NCBI RefSeq assembly: GCF_049675895.1
Contig: NZ_CP183834.1
Location: 1,550,001 to 1,614,000, forward strand
From: Ampullimonas aquatilis
GTDB taxonomy: Bacteria; Pseudomonadota; Gammaproteobacteria; Burkholderiales; Burkholderiaceae_D
DNA length: 64,000 nucleotides
Direction of reading: 5' to 3'
In this document: positions 54,097 through 63,272 of the stretch, piece by piece
Layout: the number at the start of each line of letters is the position of its first letter
How positions within the stretch are numbered: position 1 is the first letter of the stretch
Program-made: the position numbers and the translations under genes
Notes under the pieces: generated by a model
What the model saw: the letters and a program-made list of their open reading frames with translations, nothing else
What the model was told of the DNA's origin: nothing
Database searches by the model: none

Positions 54097-56037
54097 TTAT
54101 TTCATCATGTTGATGACTTCATCAAACAGCTGCGAAGCTATCGAAATCATTTTGCCGGCAGCCTGATAGGCTTGTTGGTATCGAATCAGATTGGCAGCTT
54201 CTTCATCCAGATTGACACCTGATAAGGAGTCCCGCTGCGTCTGGGTCTGTTCCGACAAGGTGGCTTGCGCCTTGCTCGATGTTTCCATCTGACGGGTTGT
54301 GCCACCCACGGCTGTTACCATGGAACCAAAGGTATCCATCAGACTGCTATTGCCGTTATTGAATAGTTTTTGCGTTTGTAGGCCTGCCAGAGCCAGCACA
54401 TTGCCACTATTGCCTGATGGGCTGCTGGTATGTGTGATATTGAACACATCATTTTTTGCCATGGCACCCGTGATATTGACTGACCAACCGTTCATGGAAA
54501 TCTTGCCATCCGTAGGTAGGGTTGCCGCCGCACTGACGGTATCCAGCAAACCATCGCCATTGGCATCCACACCGGTACGAATCACATACTGAGTGCCCGA
54601 GGTAAATTGAATTTGTACTGGACTGCTATAGTCTGCACCGGATGGAATTGGCACAATCGGTGTGGCAGCAGAAATTTTTGCGGTACCGGTATTGCTTAAT
54701 GCTGCTGAGCTGCTCACCGGTGATGCTGCTGCAATCTGAGTCGGGTCGTTAACAGCCAAAGACAAATCGCGTGTCGAATTGGCATAAGGTTGAATCAGGA
54801 AACTGTCACCCAGATTGGGGGTACCACCACTCAGCGTAAATTGAAGCCCGTCGACCGCGAGCGGGTAGCTCGCGGGTTGGGCACTCGCCATCTGCTTGCC
54901 ATCGGATAGCCGGGTCACGTTATAGTTAGATCCGTCATAACTGAGACGGTAATCACTTGCGACAAGCTTCGAGTAATCGGACACCGACACACTGACAGAG
55001 GCAGTCGACGTATTGTCCATATTGCGCAGGACCTGGGGCTGAGCTTCGGTAAAGTAGCTGGTGCCAGCATTACCATTCAGATCCAGACCTGCTTTATGCT
55101 GCTCATTAAACGTATGAGCAAACGTGGCAGCAATTCTGCCTAATTCATTTTCAGCAGGGGTAAGACTTTTGTCACGAAACGTCATGGCACCAGTGATATT
55201 GCCCATGCCTAGGTCAGAAATACTGAATTTAGTCACAGTACTGCCATTGGACACACCGACTGCCAGACGTGCCGCATTTTCTGGATCAGGATAAGTGGTC
55301 AAATCAAAAGACTTGCTGCCGACCACCAAAGATTGGCCCGAACCCAAAAACAAATTGATTGAGCCATCATCCTGTTTGACGGTGGTAATGCCAATTTCCT
55401 TGGATAAATCGGACAACAGACCATCGCGTTTATCCAGCAGATCGTTAGGGGTTTGACTTTGCTGACCACTGGCTGTGGCCAGGGCAATCTGTTTATTCAA
55501 GTCGGCGATTTGGGTGGCATAGCCATTGATGTTTTGTACCGAATTTTTAATCTGGGTATTGGTCGCAGCTTCCAGTTCATCCATGCGTCCTTGCAATAAG
55601 GCAAAACGGTCAATCAAAGTTTGGCTGGATGACAACATGCTTTGGCGCGCCGAGGTGCTGCCAGGATTTTGGCTGACGTTATTCACACCGGAAAAAAAAT
55701 CCGTCAGAGCCGGTTGTAAACCTGCCGAGCTATCTGAAAGTACATTATCAAGTTGGCTGACCGAGTTGTAATAGGTGTCGTAATAGCTGCCACGTGATTT
55801 GGATTCACGCACCTGGCTTTCCAGAAAGTCATCATAAGATCGGCGAATCGTGCTGATCTCGACGCCTTTACCCAAATAACCACCACCGGTAAATTGCGCA
55901 ATCGCGGTCGTCTGAATTAGCGACTGACGGCTGTAGTTGGGTGTGTTGGCATTGCTGATGTTGTGCGAAGTCGTCTGCAAGCCAATATTGGCTGCATTCA
56001 ACGCACTGATACCTAATGAAAGTATGGAAGAGGCCAT
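54097..56037 (-). CDS. flgK: Flagellar hook-associated protein FlgK (HAP1)
   Basis: A 646-residue hook-associated protein secreted through the flagellar export gate. The N-terminus SILSLGISALNAANIGLQTT with SHNISNANTPNYSRQ and the C-terminal GVNLDEEAANLIRYQQAYQA and ASQLFDEVINMM are the conserved D0 coiled parts. The large middle region (about 320-540) is variable. GGGATCC-type spacing before the ATG is ordinary. It lies 97 bases after flgJ. Confidence 0.95.
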   Translation of the reverse strand: MASSILSLGISALNAANIGLQTTSHNISNANTPNYSRQSLIQTTAIAQFTGGGYLGKGVEISTIRRSYDDFLESQVRESKSRGSYYDTYYNSVSQLDNVLSDSSAGLQPALTDFFSGVNNVSQNPGSTSARQSMLSSSQTLIDRFALLQGRMDELEAATNTQIKNSVQNINGYATQIADLNKQIALATASGQQSQTPNDLLDKRDGLLSDLSKEIGITTVKQDDGSINLFLGSGQSLVVGSKSFDLTTYPDPENAARLAVGVSNGSTVTKFSISDLGMGNITGAMTFRDKSLTPAENELGRIAATFAHTFNEQHKAGLDLNGNAGTSYFTEAQPQVLRNMDNTSTASVSVSVSDYSKLVASDYRLSYDGSNYNVTRLSDGKQMASAQPASYPLAVDGLQFTLSGGTPNLGDSFLIQPYANSTRDLSLAVNDPTQIAAASPVSSSAALSNTGTAKISAATPIVPIPSGADYSSPVQIQFTSGTQYVIRTGVDANGDGLLDTVSAAATLPTDGKISMNGWSVNITGAMAKNDVFNITHTSSPSGNSGNVLALAGLQTQKLFNNGNSSLMDTFGSMVTAVGGTTRQMETSSKAQATLSEQTQTQRDSLSGVNLDEEAANLIRYQQAYQAAGKMISIASQLFDEVINMMK

Positions 56038-56134
56038 GATGGGATCCCTGTTATCTATATCGGCTTACGGCCTGTGTTTGCCAAACTTGAGTGAAATATG
56101 TTTCATGGTGTGTAATTTTTTGCCAGTCAATTGA

Positions 56135-57088
56135 TTAAACTGCCACGCGTAAGGTGCGATTGATGGTGCTCGTCAGCTTGTTGGCGTAGTTGGGGTCGGT
56201 GGCATAACCGGCTTTTTGCAGATTGCTGGCAAATTGCGCTACCGAGCCGCTACTGTTCAAGGCTTTCTGATAACGCGGGTTATTCTTGAGCAGATTGGCG
56301 TAATCGGTAAAGGCTTCGGCGTAGGAACCATAGGCACGGAAGTTTTCACGTGATTTGGTTTTTTCACCCTGTACATATTCGGTGGTCATGGAGGTTGCGA
56401 CCGCACCTTTCCAGCCCTTGTCGGCCTTGATACCAAACAGGTTGAAGCTGGTCGAACCATCGATTGCCTTGATTTCACTTTTGCCCCAGCCACTTTCCAG
56501 GGCAGCCTGTCCCAAAATGAATTGGGCGGGCACACCGGTCGACTGTTCGGCTGCTTTGGCCGCGGCCCAATGCTGCTGGACAAAGGCATCGGCCTTGGGA
56601 TCGGCAGCTGATGTGTTACTTGATTGATAAGCTTTGATGGCCGAACTACTTGGTGCAATCGGTGTTTTATCTTGTAATTGACGGCTGCTGCCCAGATTAT
56701 TCAGACCGCGCATGCCATCCGGCAAATTGGTGCCAATTTCGCCAAGCAACTGACGGGCAATGATATTGGCCAGACCCATGCCCTTGCTACTGCTCATGGA
56801 TTGCACCATCTGCTCGTCGAGCATCCCCTGATAAGAGCGTGAGGCATCCGACGAAAATGGATCCTCTTGTGGCGTGGCATCGCGCATCGACTTCATCAGC
56901 AGATTCATGAATACGGCTTCAAATTGCTTGGCGGCGGCCATGGCGGCTTGTCGGCGCGTTTCGGGTGAGTCGGCCTTGGCATCGCGTTTGAGTGATTCCA
57001 GTGCGTTGGCATCCAATGCCAAACGGTTACTGCTTAGCTGATTGGCTGAGGTCAATGATGAGAGGGCTGCCGGATCAAGACCGTTCAT
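56135..57088 (-). CDS. flgJ: Flagellar rod assembly protein/muramidase FlgJ
   Basis: A 317-residue two-domain protein. The N-terminal rod-capping domain (about 40-120) has AAKQFEAVFMNLLMKSMRDA and YQGMLDEQMVQSMS. The C-terminal glucosaminidase domain (about 165-315) digests peptidoglycan to let the rod pass: AQFILGQAALESGWGKSEI holds the catalytic Glu198, followed by SFNLFGIKADKGW and FRAYGSYAEAFTDYANLL. The dual-domain form is usual for beta- and gammaproteobacteria. It lies 9 bases after flgI. Confidence 0.94.
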   Translation of the reverse strand: MNGLDPAALSSLTSANQLSSNRLALDANALESLKRDAKADSPETRRQAAMAAAKQFEAVFMNLLMKSMRDATPQEDPFSSDASRSYQGMLDEQMVQSMSSSKGMGLANIIARQLLGEIGTNLPDGMRGLNNLGSSRQLQDKTPIAPSSSAIKAYQSSNTSAADPKADAFVQQHWAAAKAAEQSTGVPAQFILGQAALESGWGKSEIKAIDGSTSFNLFGIKADKGWKGAVATSMTTEYVQGEKTKSRENFRAYGSYAEAFTDYANLLKNNPRYQKALNSSGSVAQFASNLQKAGYATDPNYANKLTSTINRTLRVAV

Positions 57089-57097
57089 GGCGTGTCC

Positions 57098-58210
57098 TTA
57101 AATGATTTCCAGCTCGGCGCGTAACGCGCCGGAAGCTTTCATGGCTTGCAAAATGGCGAGCAAGTCTTGCGGGGTAGCACCAATCGTATTGAGTGCCTTG
57201 ACCACATCGGCCAGCTTGGCACCGGCTTGCAAATACATCACCTGACCACCATCCTGCTTGATTTGAATGTCGGCTTTTTCAGTTACCACCGTCTGACCAT
57301 TGCTGAATGGGGCGGGCTGGCTAACGGAAGGCGTGGAATTGATTGTCACCGACAGATTGCCATGCGCTACTGCGCAAGGCTCCAATGTCACAGCCTGGTT
57401 CATGACTATCGAGCCGGTACGGGCATTGATAATGACCTTGGCTGCGCCGATTGAGCTGGCAATTGGCAAGTTTTCAATTTGCGCCAGAAAGGCCACGCGT
57501 TCATTGCTGTCCATCGGTGCCTTGACTTCAATCACGCGGCCATCCAGGGCCTGTGCGGTACCCGGTGCAATGGCGCCGTTGATGGCTTCGGCTACTTTAC
57601 GGGCGGTACCAAAGTCCATATTATTGAGTTCAAAGGTGAGCACTGGCGCAGTGGCAAAGGGTGAGGCGACTGCGCGCTCAACCGTAGCGCCGGCAGGAAT
57701 GCGCCCCGATGAGAGCTGGTTGATTTGTGCCTTGGAACCACCGGCCGATGCGCCAGCACCGGCAATCACCACATTACCTTGACCAATCGCATAAATCTGA
57801 CCATCGGCACCTTTGAGTGGCGTCATCAGCAAGGTGCCGCCACGCAGGCTCTTGGCATTACCCATGGATGAAATTGTCACATCCAGATTTTGTCCGGGCT
57901 TGATGAAAGGGGGCAGGCTGGCGGTTACCATCACTGCAGCCACATTTTTAAGTTGCAAGGATTGTCCCGGCGGCAGATTGACACCCATTTGCGCGAGCAT
58001 ATTTTGAATGCTCTGTACCGTAAATGGTGTTTGCGTGGTCTGGTCGCCCGTACCATCCAAACCGACGACCAGGCCATAGCCAATCAATTGGTTGGAGCGC
58101 ACGCCCTGTACTGAAGCCAGATCCTTGATGCGTTCTGCATAGGCAGTCAGGCTCAGGCCTTGGGCCAGCAGCAGGAGTGCAAAACAACTACGTTTTATCC
58201 AGTGTGTCAT
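57098..58210 (-). CDS. flgI: Flagellar P-ring protein FlgI
   Basis: A 370-residue periplasmic P-ring subunit. A Sec signal peptide (IKRSCFALLLLAQGLSLTAYA) precedes ERIKDLASVQGVRSNQLIGYGLVVGLDGTGD, the diagnostic start of the mature protein. Other conserved stretches are NVAAVMVTASLPPFIKPGQ and LNTIGATPQDLLAILQAMKASGAL at the end. ATG 58210 is preferred over a TTG at 58231. It lies 39 bases after flgH. Confidence 0.95.
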   Translation of the reverse strand: MTHWIKRSCFALLLLAQGLSLTAYAERIKDLASVQGVRSNQLIGYGLVVGLDGTGDQTTQTPFTVQSIQNMLAQMGVNLPPGQSLQLKNVAAVMVTASLPPFIKPGQNLDVTISSMGNAKSLRGGTLLMTPLKGADGQIYAIGQGNVVIAGAGASAGGSKAQINQLSSGRIPAGATVERAVASPFATAPVLTFELNNMDFGTARKVAEAINGAIAPGTAQALDGRVIEVKAPMDSNERVAFLAQIENLPIASSIGAAKVIINARTGSIVMNQAVTLEPCAVAHGNLSVTINSTPSVSQPAPFSNGQTVVTEKADIQIKQDGGQVMYLQAGAKLADVVKALNTIGATPQDLLAILQAMKASGALRAELEII

Positions 58211-58249
58211 GATATTTTTATAAGGTTGCAATGATCAGAATTTCAATAT

Positions 58250-58948
58250 TTAAAATGGCAAGACATTGAGGAAGAAGCGTGACAGCCAGCCCATTTGCTG
58301 GGCTTCTTCCATATAGCCTTTGCCACGGTACTCAATCCGTGCATCAGCAATCTGCGATGAGCTGACCTGATTGCCTGCCAGAATGGTGGTCGGATTCACC
58401 ACGCCGGCAATGCGCACGGTTTCCACGTTTTGGTTGAGGCCAATCTGTTTTTCACCGGCCACAATCAAATTGCCATTGGGCAAGACTTCAATCACGGTGG
58501 CAGTGATGGTGCCGGTAAACGAGTTTTGTGCCGAGGTGGCACCTTTGCCTTCAAACTTGTCCGAGCTGCTGCCTTTGGCGGATGCAATCGGATTGATATT
58601 CTGGCCAAGCAGACCTTTCACTCCCGGGGTCGTCAACTCGACCGAACCGGATTTATCGGCGCTGGAGTTTTTGCTATTGGTGGCCGACACTTTTTCATTG
58701 ATGTTGATGACAATCGTGTCGCCCACATAGCGCGCACGAATGTCCTCAAACAAGGGCCGGTAGGCCACCTGGGTGCGGCTGCCATCCTGAAAGATGCTGC
58801 CACTATTCCCAGCCGCCATCGACTGTGGCTGTGGCCGCGCGGTGGTCGCCGGGCCAATATCCACATTCGGGGTGCGCAGGGTATTGCAAGCCGTCAAAAG
58901 ACTGGTGGCAAGCATCAATAAAACAGTTTTCAACATGGTTTCAGTCAT
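58250..58948 (-). CDS. flgH: Flagellar L-ring lipoprotein FlgH
   Basis: A 232-residue outer-membrane L-ring subunit. A lipoprotein signal ends in LLTAC (Cys about 21). The mature part contains GSIFQDGSRTQVAYRPLFEDIRARYVGDTIVI, GNLIVAGEKQIGLNQNVETVRIAGVV and the C-terminal YRGKGYMEEAQQMGWLSRFFLNVLPF, all family marks. Its start is 1 base after the flgG stop; an ATG four codons later is an alternative. Confidence 0.95.
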   Translation of the reverse strand: MTETMLKTVLLMLATSLLTACNTLRTPNVDIGPATTARPQPQSMAAGNSGSIFQDGSRTQVAYRPLFEDIRARYVGDTIVININEKVSATNSKNSSADKSGSVELTTPGVKGLLGQNINPIASAKGSSSDKFEGKGATSAQNSFTGTITATVIEVLPNGNLIVAGEKQIGLNQNVETVRIAGVVNPTTILAGNQVSSSQIADARIEYRGKGYMEEAQQMGWLSRFFLNVLPF

Positions 58949-58949
58949 C

Positions 58950-59732
58950 TTAGAGTTGGGTCAGTTTTTGCAGCATCTGATCCGAGGTGGTGATTGCCTT
59001 GGAGTTGATTTCATAGGCGCGTTGTGCCTGAATCAAACTCACCAGTTCTTCCACCACGCTCACATTGGAAGTTTCCACATAACCCTGGCTGATCGTGCCC
59101 GCGCCATTCACACCTGGCACATTGGTGGCCGGTGTGCCGGAAGAGGGGGTTTCAGCGTACAGGTTTTGTCCCAATGCCTGCAAACCGGCCGGATTCACAA
59201 AGTTGGCCAACTGCAATTGCCCAACCGTGACTGCGGCGGTGCTACCTGGCTGGGTGACAGTAATCGTGCCGTCATTGGCAATCGAGACCGAGGTGGCATT
59301 GGCGGGCAGGGTGATCGCCGGTTGAATCGGATGGCCATTGGAGGTGACCAATTGGCCTTGCGCATCAAGCTGCAGGCTGCCATCGCGCGAATAGGCGGTG
59401 GTGCCATCAGGCATCTGCACTTGCAAAAAGCCATTGCCGTTAATCGCCACATCAAGTTTGTTGCCGGTATTTTGCAGGTTGCCCTGGGTAAAGTTGCGCA
59501 CGGTGGCCACCGGTTTCACACCGGTACCCACTTGCAGGCCAGACGGCACCTGGGTTTGTTGCGAAGTCTGCGCACCGGGTTGCCGCATGGTCTGATACAA
59601 CAAGTCCTCAAACACGGCGCGTGAACGCTTGAAGCCATTGGTGCTGACGTTGGCCAGGTTGTTGGAGATCACGTCAAGCTGAGTCTGCTGACCATCCAGC
59701 CCGGTTTTGGCAATCCATAACGAACGCATCAT
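58950..59732 (-). CDS. flgG: Flagellar distal rod protein FlgG
   Basis: A 260-residue rod protein, the usual length. The N-terminus MRSLWIAKTGLDGQQTQLDV with NNLANVSTNGFKRSRAVFEDLLYQ and the C-terminus EELVSLIQAQRAYEINSKAI are the conserved D0 helices; the Dc hook-like loop FEDLLYQTMRQPGAQTS distinguishes FlgG from FlgF. It follows flgF by 57 bases. Confidence 0.96.
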   Translation of the reverse strand: MMRSLWIAKTGLDGQQTQLDVISNNLANVSTNGFKRSRAVFEDLLYQTMRQPGAQTSQQTQVPSGLQVGTGVKPVATVRNFTQGNLQNTGNKLDVAINGNGFLQVQMPDGTTAYSRDGSLQLDAQGQLVTSNGHPIQPAITLPANATSVSIANDGTITVTQPGSTAAVTVGQLQLANFVNPAGLQALGQNLYAETPSSGTPATNVPGVNGAGTISQGYVETSNVSVVEELVSLIQAQRAYEINSKAITTSDQMLQKLTQL

Positions 59733-59789
59733 GATGGGGGTTCCTTGTTATCGTTTAATTAAATTTCAATCTTTTTACTGGGCTGGCGA

Positions 59790-60527
59790 TCAAGCGCTGG
59801 CCAACAACTGTGAGGCTGCCTTGTCCGATTGTTCGGCGTTTTGCAGCAACTTCATATGGGTATCAAACTGGCGTGACAGGCTGATCATGTCGATCATCGC
59901 TTCCACGGCATTCACATTGCTCGATTCCAAAGCGCCGTTAGCCACTTTGACTGTTGGCGAGGTTTCAGCATCACCGGCGCTGCTTCTAAATAAGCCATCG
60001 CCGCCGCGAGTCATGGTTTTGGGATCAGGATCGACCAGCTTGAGCTTGCCCACATTGATCACACTGGCACGCGAGCCGGTTTTGGGAACGGCCGAAACCG
60101 TACCGTCATCGGCAATCTTGACTTCATGATCTGGTGGAATCACGATCGGGCCGCCTTCGCCTTGTACCTGCAAACCATTGGCGGTCATCAACTGACCGCC
60201 GGCATCCACTTCCAGATGGCCATTGCGGGTATAAGCTTCATTGCCATCAGCGGCTTGTACCGCCAAAAAACCCTTGCCATTGATGGCGACATCGAGTGAG
60301 CGGCCAGTCTGGTGAATCACGCCGGGCGTAAAGTCGGCACCGGTGGTGGTTTCGGCTGCATAAGCTCGGGTGGGCATGGCCTGGCCGAGCACCGGAGCGG
60401 TTCGATAGGCGGCAATTTCTGCACGAAAGCCGGACGTGGACAGGTTGGCCAAATTATTGGAAACCGTTTCCTGACGTTGCATGGCGTTTTTGGCGCCAGC
60501 CATACTCACATAAATCAGTTTGTCCAC
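59790..60527 (-). CDS. flgF: Flagellar proximal rod protein FlgF
   Basis: A 245-residue rod protein. It starts MDKLIYVSMAGAKNAMQRQE with NNLANLSTSGFRAEIAAYR and ends with NAVEAMIDMISLSRQFDTHMKLLQNAEQ, typical of FlgF. The middle region has DVAINGKGFLAVQAADG shared with other rod and hook proteins. Separated from flgE by 170 bases that hold a hairpin repeat. Confidence 0.95.
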   Translation of the reverse strand: MDKLIYVSMAGAKNAMQRQETVSNNLANLSTSGFRAEIAAYRTAPVLGQAMPTRAYAAETTTGADFTPGVIHQTGRSLDVAINGKGFLAVQAADGNEAYTRNGHLEVDAGGQLMTANGLQVQGEGGPIVIPPDHEVKIADDGTVSAVPKTGSRASVINVGKLKLVDPDPKTMTRGGDGLFRSSAGDAETSPTVKVANGALESSNVNAVEAMIDMISLSRQFDTHMKLLQNAEQSDKAASQLLASA

Positions 60528-60604
60528 AATGCCGTTTCCTTCCAGAAATCATTCAAAAAAGCCATCTTTTACCTATACTAGGAGGGAGAATGGTTAATAA
60601 ATAA

Positions 60605-60666
60605 CTGCTTAAGTGCGTTAAATAAGGGTGTTTTAAAATACCCTTATTGAGTATCCAAATAAGCAG
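60605..60666. repeat. Intergenic hairpin repeat, copy 3, between flgE and flgF
   Basis: AATAAGGGT (60621-60629) pairs perfectly with ACCCTTATT (60640-60648) around GTTTTAAAAT; outer arms CTGCTTA (60605-60611) and TAAGCAG (60660-60666) form a second stem. The sequence GCTTAAGTGCGTTAAATAAGGG matches the element after cobA and, inverted, the one at 46261. Here it lies inside the flg operon, so it may cause partial termination or mark an RNA processing site. Confidence 0.6.
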
Positions 60667-60697
60667 CTTATCCTCCCAAGCCCGTTGACGAGTTTGC

Positions 60698-61900
60698 TTA
60701 ACGCAGGTTCACCAGCGTTTGCATGACGGAATCTTCGGTCTTGATGGTTTGCGCATTGGCCTGATAAACCCGTTGCGCGGTAATCATATTGACCAGCTCC
60801 GCCGTCAAATCCACGTTGGCTTCTTCCACTGCGCCAGCTTGCAGTGCGCCTGCCAGGCCGGTACCCGGTGAGTTATTGATGGCAGGACCGGATTCCGATG
60901 TTTCGGCCCAGGCGTTACCGCCCAGTTGCTGCAAGCCGTTAACGTTGGTGAAGTTGGCCAGAATGATTTGCGCCTGAGGACGGGATTGACCATTGGAATA
61001 ACGGGCCTGAATCACCCCGTCGGTGCCGATGTTAAAACCGGTCACCTTGCCAGCGGTATAGCCATCTTGCGTGATCTGGTTAACACCAAAGGCCGAACCA
61101 AATTGGGTGGTGCCGGTAAAGTCGAGTGCCACATTATTGAGCAGTGGATTGGTGGCGGACAGCGTGGCCGTCATCGGTGAGCCACCGGCCAAAACACCGT
61201 TGTTGCCAAAAGTCAGCGTGCCCACCTTGGCAGCCATGGCCGTGCCATCCAGCGTGCCATAAACATCCCAGGTATTGGTGGCTGATTTGGCCATATACAG
61301 ACCTAATGTGGAAGCCTTGCCCTGCTGGTCATACACCGTAAATGAGGTAGAACTGGTGTAACTGCCCACGGTGGTTGGGTTAAAGGGTGTCACCGTGGTG
61401 ACGGCCGCGCCGGAATCCAGGTTCATGCTCAAGGTTGAGGTGGTGGATGGCTTGGGTGAAATATTGTCCATTGTCACCTTGATGGGTGCGACGGAAGCCG
61501 TCGAAATCACACCATTGGCATCGACCGAATAGCCGGTCAGCTTTTCATCTTTGGCGTTGACCAAATAACCCTGCTTGTCCATCTGAAACTGACCATTACG
61601 CGAATAGGTAATCGTGCCCGCATTGTCCATGCGGAAAAAGCCTTTGCCATTAATGGCCACATCGAGTGCATTACTGGTGGTGTTGATATTGCCCTGGGAA
61701 AAGTTTTGCGCCACTTCGGCCAGCGAAGTACCAATCCCGATCTGTGTGCCGCCACTGGCCAGCGCCCCGGCAAAGACATCAGAAAATTGCGCGGCGGAAC
61801 TTTTGTAACCAACCGTGTTGGCATTGGATACGTTGTTGCCAATCGCATCGAGATTTTTGGACGCTGCATTCAAGCCGCTCAGGCCTTGTTGAAAACTCAT
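60698..61900 (-). CDS. flgE: Flagellar hook protein FlgE
   Basis: A 400-residue hook subunit. MSFQQGLSGLNAASKNLDAI with NNVSNANTVGYKSSAAQFSDVFAG, the repeated DVAINGKGFFRMDN and GTITYSRNGQFQMDKQGYLV, and the C-terminal ANVDLTAELVNMITAQRVYQ and IKTEDSVMQTLVNLR are diagnostic. The central domain (about 140-300) is variable. Separated from flgD by a gap containing an inverted-repeat element. Confidence 0.96.
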   Translation of the reverse strand: MSFQQGLSGLNAASKNLDAIGNNVSNANTVGYKSSAAQFSDVFAGALASGGTQIGIGTSLAEVAQNFSQGNINTTSNALDVAINGKGFFRMDNAGTITYSRNGQFQMDKQGYLVNAKDEKLTGYSVDANGVISTASVAPIKVTMDNISPKPSTTSTLSMNLDSGAAVTTVTPFNPTTVGSYTSSTSFTVYDQQGKASTLGLYMAKSATNTWDVYGTLDGTAMAAKVGTLTFGNNGVLAGGSPMTATLSATNPLLNNVALDFTGTTQFGSAFGVNQITQDGYTAGKVTGFNIGTDGVIQARYSNGQSRPQAQIILANFTNVNGLQQLGGNAWAETSESGPAINNSPGTGLAGALQAGAVEEANVDLTAELVNMITAQRVYQANAQTIKTEDSVMQTLVNLR

Positions 61901-61987
61901 GATGTTCCCTTTCTTGTTAGAAATACGACGCTTTAACTCAGTGGTATTGCGTGCTGCTACTCAAAATAAACCAATGAAATAATTTTT

Positions 61988-62122
61988 TATGAACCGCCAG
62001 GACGCCAAGCACGCAAAGGAAAAAAAGCGCTGCCCATTTTCGGTATTGCCACAACCAAACGATGTGTCATCTGACTGCTTAATTGGTTTTGCTGGGCGAA
62101 CCTGGCGTCCTGGCGGTTCATA
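61988..62122. mobile_element. Inverted-repeat element (MITE/REP-like) between flgD and flgE
   Basis: Perfect 20-bp inverted repeats (TATGAACCGCCAGGACGCCA at 61988-62007 and its complement at 62103-62122) enclose 95 bases. A 102-codon frame through it begins MNRQDAKHAKEKK; I recall this NRQDAK-type translation from a widely scattered intergenic repeat in proteobacteria, so the frame is almost surely not a gene. No transposase is inside, so it is non-autonomous. It sits within the flagellar operon 14 bases from the flgD stop. Confidence 0.7.
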
Positions 62123-62134
62123 TGGTTTTCTGCC

Positions 62135-62788
62135 TTACATGATCTGTTTCACATCCGACAATGCCATCGACGTGTTCTTGTCCAGATACAAAGTCGTGCC
62201 ACTGTCAGAGCGTGATACCCCATTGATGCGTTGCAGGCTCAAGGTATCCACTGCCGTACCTTTGCCGTTTTGCACCGAGGTCACCGTAAAGTTATAGGTT
62301 TGATCGGCCACGCCCTTGGCGTCCCAGTCAAAGGTATGCACACCGGCCTTTTGCGGGCCCAAATCAAAACTGCCCACCAGCTTGCCGGCCGTATCACGGA
62401 CCGACACGCTGACCTGGTCGGCAGAATCAGTCAGCTCATAGCCTGCCGAGGCTTTTTCACCGCTGACCGTGATGGATTTACCGGCGGCCAATACGTTATG
62501 ACCAACCAGGCTGGCCGCCTGCAAAGACTGGCCATCGGCATAGGAGGCCGACATCGCCTCAATGCTGGTTTTTAAATCGGAGATGCCTTGTACGGTTTGA
62601 ATCTGTGCCATTTGCGACGTCACCTGGGCGTTATCCATGGGGTTCAATGGGTCCTGGTTTTGCATCTGTGCGACCAGCAGTTTTAAAAAACGGTCCGAAC
62701 TGCCCACATCATTTTTACTGCTCACCGCGCTGCTATTACTGGTAGCGCTGGTCGACGTGGTATTCGTTACTGAGTTAGTGGTTGCCAT
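62135..62788 (-). CDS. flgD: Flagellar hook assembly scaffold FlgD
   Basis: A 217-residue hook-cap protein. The conserved N-terminal part has FLKLLVAQMQNQDPLNPMDNAQVTSQMAQIQTV; the C-terminal Ig-like and Tudor-like domain has GKSITVSGEKASAGYEL and FDLGPQKAGVHTFDWDAKG. Its Ser/Thr/Asn-rich first 25 residues are the export region. It lies 11 bases after flgC. Confidence 0.95.
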   Translation of the reverse strand: MATTNSVTNTTSTSATSNSSAVSSKNDVGSSDRFLKLLVAQMQNQDPLNPMDNAQVTSQMAQIQTVQGISDLKTSIEAMSASYADGQSLQAASLVGHNVLAAGKSITVSGEKASAGYELTDSADQVSVSVRDTAGKLVGSFDLGPQKAGVHTFDWDAKGVADQTYNFTVTSVQNGKGTAVDTLSLQRINGVSRSDSGTTLYLDKNTSMALSDVKQIM

Positions 62789-62799
62789 GAAAGTATTCC

Positions 62800-63225
62800 T
62801 TATTGTCCGAGGGAGAGGGTTTTCTGCATCAGCGTCTTGGCGGTATTCATCACCTCGATGTTGCTCTGATAGGAACGTGATGCTGAAATCATGTTGACCA
62901 TTTCTTCCACCGGATTGATGTTGGGCATGGTGATATAGCCATCCTGATCCGCCATAGGATGTTTGGGGTCGTACAGCTTGCGGCCTGGCGTGGTGTCGGT
63001 CACCACCTGCTTCACGCCCACCGTGGCTGGTGCACTATTGGCCGACTGGCCTGCCGCCTGTTTGCCCGCCATGGCCTGAAACACCACATGACGTGCCTGG
63101 TAAGTCTGACCATCCGGCCCGGCCACGCTTTCAGCGTTGGCCATATTGCTGGCCACCACGTTCAAGCGCATGCTTTGGGCCGAAACGCCCGTGCTGGCAA
63201 TTTCAAAAGCTTTAAAGAGTGACAT
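62800..63225 (-). CDS. flgC: Flagellar proximal rod protein FlgC
   Basis: A 141-residue rod subunit. MSLFKAFEIASTGVSAQSMR with ASNMANAESVAGPDG, YDPKHPMADQDGYITMPNIN and the C-terminal VEEMVNMISASRSYQSNIEV are diagnostic of FlgC. Normal length; 47 bases after flgB. Confidence 0.95.
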   Translation of the reverse strand: MSLFKAFEIASTGVSAQSMRLNVVASNMANAESVAGPDGQTYQARHVVFQAMAGKQAAGQSANSAPATVGVKQVVTDTTPGRKLYDPKHPMADQDGYITMPNINPVEEMVNMISASRSYQSNIEVMNTAKTLMQKTLSLGQ

Positions 63226-63272
63226 GAGAAGGCTCCCTGGTTTTGCTCAGTAACTGTTTATTAACTGATTCA

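Noticed and set aside
61989..62297. 102-codon frame beginning MNRQDAKHAK as a gene
   Set aside because: It is read from the inverted-repeat element and then runs antisense into flgD; the same translation is known to me as a repeat artefact.
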